Source: Hyphomicrobiaceae bacterium
Lineage (GTDB): Bacteria; Pseudomonadota; Alphaproteobacteria; Rhizobiales; Hyphomicrobiaceae
NCBI GenBank assembly: GCA_017353825.1
Contig: JAFMSC010000100.1
Coordinates: forward strand, 1 to 10,801
Direction of reading: 5' to 3'
DNA: 10,801 nt
Shown here: positions 7,270 through 10,801 of the stretch, piece by piece
Numbering within the stretch: position 1 is the stretch's first letter
How the letters are laid out: each line of letters opens with the position of its first letter
The notes under the pieces: generated by a model
Databases searched by the model: none
Seen by the model: only the letters and a program-made list of their open reading frames with translations
Told to the model about the DNA's origin: nothing
Translations under genes and position numbers: made by a program

Positions 7270-7334
7270 CTCACGATCTCACGATCTCACGATCTCACAA
7301 GTCTCACGATCTCACCAGCTCACGATCTCACCAC
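7270..7334. repeat. 8-bp tandem array, right arm (ctcacgat)
   Basis: ctcacgat occurs exactly at 7270, 7278, 7286, 7303 and 7319, with variant units ctcacaagt (7294-7302), ctcaccag (7311-7318) and ctcaccac (7327-7334) between them. In all there are eight units. The array ends about 35 bases before the nitronate monooxygenase start, within its probable leader or promoter region. Confidence 0.8.
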
Positions 7335-7368
7335 TCATCCCTTGAACACCAGGATAGGGCATCGGGCG

Positions 7369-8367
7369 ATGATCCGCACGCGATTGACGGAGATGTTCGG
7401 GGTGCAGCACCCCATCGTGCAAGGCGGCATGCAGTGGGTTGGGCGCGCGGAGCTCACCGCCGCCGTCGCCAACGCCGGGGCCTTGGGCTTTCTCACCGCG
7501 CTGACGCAGCCCACGCCTGAGGCCCTGGTGAAGGAGGTCGCCCGCTGTCGGGAGATGACCGACAAGCCGTTCGGGGTGAACCTGACGATCCTGCCGACGC
7601 TGGTGCCGCGGCCCTACGACGGGTATATCGACGCCATCATCGGCTCGGGCATCAAGATCGTCGAGACCGCCGGCAACAATCCCAAGCCGTACCTGCCGAA
7701 ACTCAAGGCTGCTGGCGTGAAGATCATCCACAAGTGCACTTCGGTGCGCCATGGTCTCTCCGCCGAGAAGGCCGGCGTGGACTGCATCTCCATGGACGGC
7801 TTCGAGTGCGCCGGCCACCCCGGCGAGGACGATATCCCGAACCTCGTGCTGCTGCCGGCCGCGGCCAGCGTCATCAAGATCCCCATGATCGCCTCCGGCG
7901 GCTTCGCCGACGCGCGTGGGCTGGTGGCGGCGCTGGCGCTTGGCTGCGACGGCATGAACATGGGCACCCGTTTCATGGCCACGAAGGAGGCGCCCATCCA
8001 CCAGAACGTGAAGGAGGCGATCGTGGCGGCCGACGAGCGCTCCACGGCGCTTATCCTTCGCTCGCTGCGCAACACCTCGCGCGTGTTCGGCAACTCGGTG
8101 GCGAAACGGGCCGTCGAGATGGAGCGCGAGGGCAAGGGCATCGCCGAGATCGGGCCCATCGTTGCCGGCGCTAGGGGCCGCGTGGTCTACGAGACCGGTG
8201 AGCTCGAGCACGGCATCTGGTCTGCCGGCACCAGCATGGGCCTGATCGGCGACATCCCCGCCTGCAGGGAGCTCATCGACCGCATCGTGGCCGAGGCGGA
8301 GGCCATCATCAAGGAGCGGTTGGCGGGGATGGCGGCACGATCCGGGCCAGGCGTGGCCGCCCCATGA
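7369..8367 (+). CDS. Nitronate monooxygenase, class I (2-nitropropane dioxygenase family)
   Basis: This 332-residue FMN-dependent TIM-barrel enzyme oxidises alkyl nitronates such as propionate 3-nitronate, removing a natural toxin. It resembles the class I enzyme of Pseudomonas aeruginosa almost end to end: HPIVQGGMQWVGRAEL (14-29), TQPTPEAL, KPFGVNLTILPT (66-77), IVETAGNNP (97-105), KIIHKCTSVRH (118-128), GFECAGHPGEDDIP (144-157), IASGGFADARGLVAALALG and NMGTRFMAT. H150 in the ECAGHPGEDD motif is the conserved active-site histidine. The C-terminus (RGRVVYETGELEHGIWSAGTSMGLI) also fits. The ATG at 7369 matches the start of homology. Its ribosome site is weak (agga about 15 bases upstream). 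The frame stays open upstream through the 8-bp repeat, which is not plausible coding. It is divergent from the crotonase gene and convergent with the lbpA-like gene. Confidence 0.94.
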   Translation: MIRTRLTEMFGVQHPIVQGGMQWVGRAELTAAVANAGALGFLTALTQPTPEALVKEVARCREMTDKPFGVNLTILPTLVPRPYDGYIDAIIGSGIKIVETAGNNPKPYLPKLKAAGVKIIHKCTSVRHGLSAEKAGVDCISMDGFECAGHPGEDDIPNLVLLPAAASVIKIPMIASGGFADARGLVAALALGCDGMNMGTRFMATKEAPIHQNVKEAIVAADERSTALILRSLRNTSRVFGNSVAKRAVEMEREGKGIAEIGPIVAGARGRVVYETGELEHGIWSAGTSMGLIGDIPACRELIDRIVAEAEAIIKERLAGMAARSGPGVAAP

Positions 8368-8392
8368 TCGGTGCAATACGGGCTGATGTGCC

Positions 8393-8833
8393 CTACCCGG
8401 TCCGGTCCTTGTAGGCCTCCGAGGCAAGCCATCGGGCGAACGCCGGGCCGATGGCGGGGCCCGTGATGAGACGGTCGCGCCAGCGGGCATGCGAGGGGCG
8501 CACGATCAGCATCCAGCCAGTGCCAAAGGCGTCGTCGTTGAGGAGCCTGGGACGGCGTTGCAGCTCGGCGTTGGAGGCCACGACCACGCCGTCGAAGGCG
8601 GCCCTGGCCGAGCCCACCCACTTGCCGCACTCGATGGTGGCGAACGAGCGCTGCGCCTCGAAATCGCGGCCGATGCGCTTGGGGGTGAACACCAGCACCT
8701 CGCCAGCGAGCGCGATGGACACGGGCGTGAAGCCAGCCCGGACGGTGTCGTCGGTGAGCGGCTCGTACCAGATCTGGTTGTCGAGGTCGTAATAGAGGTG
8801 CTCGGGGTAGTCCTTGCCATCGACCAGCGCCAT
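8393..8833 (-). CDS. lbpA: GcvH-like lipoate-binding protein, probable LbpA of the sHdr pathway
   Basis: This 146-residue protein has the biotinyl/lipoyl-carrier fold of glycine cleavage H protein. IWYEPLTDDTVRAGFTPVSIALAGEVLVFTPKRIG (21-55) leads to the lipoyl hairpin ATIECGKWVGSARAAFDGVV (65-84). K71 in E-C-G-K aligns with the lipoyl lysine of the ESVK motif in GcvH. NDDAFGTGWMLIVRPS (99-114) matches the conserved DPYGEGWL region. No glycine-cleavage genes (gcvT, gcvP) adjoin; the neighbours are a DsrE protein and a lipoate ligase, the setting of LbpA, the lipoylated partner of the sHdr sulfur-oxidation complex. ATG 8833 has GAGG six bases upstream. A TTG at 8854 would add seven residues. 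It is the last gene of the leftward operon. Fold assignment is firm; the pathway assignment depends on context. Confidence 0.85.
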   Translation of the reverse strand: MALVDGKDYPEHLYYDLDNQIWYEPLTDDTVRAGFTPVSIALAGEVLVFTPKRIGRDFEAQRSFATIECGKWVGSARAAFDGVVVASNAELQRRPRLLNDDAFGTGWMLIVRPSHARWRDRLITGPAIGPAFARWLASEAYKDRTG

Positions 8834-8839
8834 CCGCGG

Positions 8840-8867
8840 CCTCAATCGCCTCAAATCGCCTCAATAG
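8840..8867 (-). repeat. Short direct repeat carrying stacked GAGG sites between dsrE and lbpA
   Basis: On the minus strand three near-identical units (TATTGAGG, CGATTTGAGG, CGATTGAGG) run from the dsrE stop codon to just before the lbpA ATG. Each holds a GAGG. The last one is correctly placed for the ATG at 8833, and the first overlaps the TGA stop of dsrE. Confidence 0.6.
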
Positions 8868-9238
8868 GTGAGCACGCGCCAGTCGTCCGACATGATGCTC
8901 TCCAGCATGGTGGAGGTGCCCATCAAGCCCCCGCACTCGGGGATCAGGTCGTCCTCGGTCATGTCGAATAGGTCGAGGTTGGCGGGGCAGGCCCAGAAGC
9001 GGGCCCCGTGGCCGTGCGCGTCGCGGATCCAGTCGTAGACGGTCTTGGTGTGACCCCGCTTGATGCGAATGGCCTCGGCCACGCCCTTGCGCATGAGCTT
9101 GCCCGCGGTGGCCGCGCAGATCACGTCCACCTGGTAGTCCATCGCCGCGGCCACCGCCGCATGATAGAACGGGGCACCCAGCTCCTCCGGGTTGCGCGGG
9201 TCCGTGTTGACGAGGACGATCAGCAGCTTGCGGGGCAT
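8861..9238 (-). CDS. dsrE: DsrE-family sulfur-carrier protein
   Basis: This is a 125-residue cytoplasmic protein of the DsrE/DsrF-like (DsrE3-type) fold. It opens with a beta strand, KLLIVLVNTDPRNPEELGAPFYHAAVAAAMDYQVDVIC, the usual layout of this family, in which the small protein carries persulfide sulfur on cysteine. Cysteines are at 41, 84 and 102. C84 (RFWACPANLDLFD) and C102 (IPECGGLMG) lie in the C-terminal loop region where family members hold reactive cysteines, so C84 is the best candidate sulfur carrier (inference). It sits between the lipoate ligase and the LbpA-like gene, 27 bases upstream of the latter's ATG. In sHdr systems DsrE and TusA proteins pass sulfane sulfur to the sHdr-LbpA machinery. 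The ATG at 9238 has an AAGGACAAGG purine run upstream. No TusA is present in the window. Confidence 0.87.
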   Translation of the reverse strand: MPRKLLIVLVNTDPRNPEELGAPFYHAAVAAAMDYQVDVICAATAGKLMRKGVAEAIRIKRGHTKTVYDWIRDAHGHGARFWACPANLDLFDMTEDDLIPECGGLMGTSTMLESIMSDDWRVLTY

Positions 9239-9255
9239 CCTGCCTTGTCCTTTAT

Positions 9256-9290
9256 GCCCTCTACGGCCTGCCGCCGGCCATCTAGAGGGC
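9256..9290 (-). promoter_or_regulatory. Intercistronic stem-loop overlapping the ligase stop
   Basis: gccctcta (9256-9263) and tagagggc (9283-9290) are perfect 8-bp complements. Inside them, ggcc (9265-9268) pairs with ggcc (9276-9279) around a seven-base loop. The outer arm contains the TAG stop of the lipoate ligase gene (9282-9284). The hairpin ends before the dsrE ribosome site. No U-run follows, so processing, mRNA stability or attenuation within the operon is likelier than full termination. Confidence 0.5.
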
Positions 9291-10118
9291 GGTGCCGATC
9301 TCTGCGCGCAGCAGCGCCTCGCCCAGCGCCAGCTCGTGCCCGCGTGGCTGGGACGGCATGGGCTCGCGACCGAGCGCTTCGGCGAGCCCCATGGTGATGC
9401 AATCGACCACCACCTGCAAGGCGGGCGGCGCGCCGGTTTCGGCTTCGAGGCACGTCACGCGCCTAACCAGCTCAGCTTCCGGCAGGCGCAAGGCCCGCGC
9501 CATAACGGGCACGTCGTCGCAAATCAGTACGGTGCCCTGCAGCACGGCAGCGTCACCCGCGGCGTAGCCTGAGGAGCCCGACACCTTGCGTCCGCCGATG
9601 GCGATGTCGTTGGGGGCGCGGACGCGCGCACTCACGCCGAGCCGCGATAACCCCGCCGCGACGCCGCCCAACACCCGCTCCGTCACCACCAGGAGATCCC
9701 TGCCGAACCCCCGGCGATCCACGAGGACATCCCAGGCCAGCATGCCAGGGCTCATGTAGACCGCACCGCCCCCCGTGACGCGGCGCACAACCTCGATGCC
9801 CGCCTTACGACAATAGGCGGCATCGGCGGAGCTCGCCACGTCCTGGCTGGCGCCGAGCAGCACACAGGCGGGATAGCGGTGGAACCGCACGATGTCGCCA
9901 AATGCAGGCTCGTGCCGAACCCCTGTGATGCGAGGTTTGCACAGATCCCGCTTTCCCAGGAAGGGCGCCGTGGTGAGGGTGGTGGTGTCCTGCGCGCGGG
10001 CGTGGGACCTGTCTCCGGCTTGGAGCTCGGCCAGGGCCGCGGTCATGGCCGCGGTCATCGCCACGTTCCAGCGAGCGGGCCTGAGGCCGGTGTCGAGGAT
10101 GCGCAGAGGCGGCTTCAT
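9282..10118 (-). CDS. lplA: Lipoate-protein ligase, LplA type (probable sHdr-associated sLplA)
   Basis: This is a 278-residue member of the biotin/lipoate ligase superfamily. It shows IVRFHRYPACVLLGASQ (76-92), the lipoate-binding signature VRRVTGGGAVYM (111-122), PNDIAIGGRKVSGSSGY (169-185) with the conserved substrate-binding lysine K178, and the strand VLQGTVLICDD. It would activate lipoate or octanoate with ATP and attach it to the lysine of a carrier domain. The LbpA-like protein two genes downstream is the obvious target. About 35 residues (38-72, including TTAPFLGKRDLCKPR and VRHEPAF) sit between the first helix and the first core strand, where relatives as I recall them have only a short link. 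No C-terminal LplA accessory domain is visible. The ATG lies six bases after the stop of the preceding gene, which suggests translational coupling. Confidence 0.87.
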   Translation of the reverse strand: MKPPLRILDTGLRPARWNVAMTAAMTAALAELQAGDRSHARAQDTTTLTTAPFLGKRDLCKPRITGVRHEPAFGDIVRFHRYPACVLLGASQDVASSADAAYCRKAGIEVVRRVTGGGAVYMSPGMLAWDVLVDRRGFGRDLLVVTERVLGGVAAGLSRLGVSARVRAPNDIAIGGRKVSGSSGYAAGDAAVLQGTVLICDDVPVMARALRLPEAELVRRVTCLEAETGAPPALQVVVDCITMGLAEALGREPMPSQPRGHELALGEALLRAEIGTAL

Positions 10119-10124
10119 GCGGTC

Positions 10125-10511
10125 TCAGCCGTCCGTCACGGGATCGACCCTGATGCGGCGGCCCTCGGTGTCGAAGAAGTGGCCGTCGTTAAGGATCATG
10201 CGGTTCTGGCCGACCTTGGCCTCAAGTTCGGCGAGGCGCAGGCGCGCCGTGGGATTGTCGATGGGGCCGCCGTTCGCCGCCTTGGTCGGGAAGAACACGG
10301 CGCCGTCCCAGCTGTGGCCGGAGCCGGCGAACATGATCTTGATTTCCTCCCAGTCCACCGCGTCGCCGGTCACGTGCATGTAGGTGGAGCACAGGGGGGT
10401 GACGTTGCCCTCGCCCATGGCGGTGAGGATGACAAGGACCGTGAACTGGCCGTGCTCACGGACCATGTCCGCCAGCCAGTCATCGAACGCGGTGCGCTCA
10501 GAAATCGACAA
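10125..10511 (-). CDS. Conserved-looking protein of unknown function with a TTG start
   Basis: This 128-residue protein matches no family I can name. Visible segments are FDDWLADMVREHGQFTVLVILTAM, GEGNVTPLCSTYMHVTG, an aromatic stretch SGHSWDGAVFFPTK and a C-terminal region with AELEAKVGQNRMILNDGHFFD. The composition is balanced and protein-like, without signal peptide or transmembrane helix. The start is placed at TTG 10509-10511 because GGAGG (complement of 10518-10522) lies six bases upstream and the sequence further upstream in this frame is Arg/Ser/Cys-rich shadow. It overlaps the stop of the preceding gene by 14 bases and ends six bases before the ligase, so it is inside the operon. Its place there suggests a role linked to the lipoate/sulfur system, but nothing in the sequence defines it. 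Confidence 0.7.
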   Translation of the reverse strand: MSISERTAFDDWLADMVREHGQFTVLVILTAMGEGNVTPLCSTYMHVTGDAVDWEEIKIMFAGSGHSWDGAVFFPTKAANGGPIDNPTARLRLAELEAKVGQNRMILNDGHFFDTEGRRIRVDPVTDG

Positions 10512-10801
10512 CTGGCACCTCCGGGAAATACTGGTCGAAGAGCGCGTAGAATGACGTGCCGCGCTCCCGCTCGAACCAAGCCTCGAACAGGGCCAGCTCC
10601 GCCCCGACATCGGCCGCCGGTCCGTCGCCGTCGGCCGCATGCACGCACCGGCGCACGGCCAGGGCGACAGGCTCCAGGCGTGCCAGGATGCGATCGTGGG
10701 CATCGGAGGGGTCGATCCAGCCGAGCTCGTTGCGCACGGCCTGGCGCTGGCCGAACCAGGCTTCCTCCGGCCGCGCGTCCGCCGCTCCGGCCTGTTGGGC
10801 C
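10498..10801 (-). CDS. Unknown protein, C-terminal part (runs off the right edge)
   Basis: An open frame enters from the right edge and stops at TGA 10498-10500. It gives about 100 residues with many acidic and aromatic residues (RNELGWIDPSDAHDRI, LFEAWFERERGTSF, LFDQYFPEVPVVDF). It contains one cysteine and no metal or cofactor motif. A GTG at 10737 could start the gene, but the frame and protein-like composition continue to the edge (EEAWFGQRQ), so the true start is probably outside the window. It overlaps the next gene by 14 bases, so the two are translationally coupled. I do not recognise the family. It is not one of the cysteine-rich HdrB or HdrC subunits as far as visible. Confidence 0.65.
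   Translation of the reverse strand, partial: AQQAGAADARPEEAWFGQRQAVRNELGWIDPSDAHDRILARLEPVALAVRRCVHAADGDGPAADVGAELALFEAWFERERGTSFYALFDQYFPEVPVVDF
10518..10522 (-). promoter_or_regulatory. Shine-Dalgarno placing the TTG start of the 128-residue gene
   Basis: The complement reads GGAGG, six bases before TTG 10509-10511 and inside the 3' end of the preceding gene. It decides the start codon and implies coupled translation. Confidence 0.6.

Noticed and set aside
7270..7334. CRISPR array
   Set aside because: The units are 8 bp in direct contact with no spacers, far too short for CRISPR repeats.
7177..7368. N-terminal extension of the nitronate monooxygenase upstream of ATG 7369
   Set aside because: It would translate the 8-bp repeat, and family members begin at the RTRLTEMFGVQHPI segment.
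7312..8490. A 392-residue - strand open frame over the nitronate monooxygenase gene
   Set aside because: It is antisense to an almost complete class I nitronate monooxygenase and has no family features of its own.
8393..8833. Carrier protein as GcvH of the glycine cleavage system
   Set aside because: No gcvT or gcvP adjoin, the lipoyl motif is ECGKW rather than ESVKA, and DsrE and ligase genes flank it; LbpA fits better, although GcvH cannot be excluded from sequence alone.
10512..10703. Upstream extension of the 128-residue gene to give 192 residues
   Set aside because: The extra residues are Arg/Ser/Cys-rich and out of frame with the better-looking preceding gene that covers the same DNA; the GGAGG-TTG start explains the 3' gene.

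Overview
This is a GC-rich window with dense coding, Shine-Dalgarno-type starts and short operon spacings, so it comes from a bacterium. The gene families (MdtBC-type RND pump, DUF3775 protein, class I nitronate monooxygenase, LbpA/DsrE/lipoate-ligase cluster) suggest a proteobacterium, most likely an alphaproteobacterium. The lineage is an inference from gene content only.

Left part (1-4231, + strand): the last codons of an upstream gene overlap, by ATGA, a complete 1046-residue RND efflux permease of the MdtB/MdtC type. A near-symmetric hairpin follows the pump gene. After about 400 bases with no convincing gene comes a MarR-family regulator on the same strand. Its TAG stop lies inside a GTAG-plus-hairpin sequence that resembles a REP element.

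Middle part (4232-8367): a DUF3775 protein (- strand) and a SnoaL-like NTF2-fold protein (+ strand) are divergent across about 315 bases. Then come about 800 bases with no supported gene but with two tandem repeats (16 bp x 2 and 11 bp x 4). A crotonase-family protein (- strand) and a class I nitronate monooxygenase (+ strand) diverge from a spacer that holds two oppositely oriented arrays of an 8-bp repeat.

Right part (8393-10801, all - strand, transcribed leftward): an apparent operon of a partial unknown gene, a 128-residue unknown protein with a TTG start, a lipoate-protein ligase, a DsrE-family sulfur carrier and a GcvH-like lipoate-binding protein. Ligase + DsrE + LbpA is the accessory set of the sulfur-oxidizing heterodisulfide-reductase-like (sHdr) pathway. 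In that pathway the lipoylated LbpA works with the sHdr complex, and DsrE/TusA-type proteins deliver sulfane sulfur. No sHdr subunit is inside the window. If the assignment is right, they should lie beyond base 10801 or elsewhere in the genome. This cluster is the most interesting part of the window.
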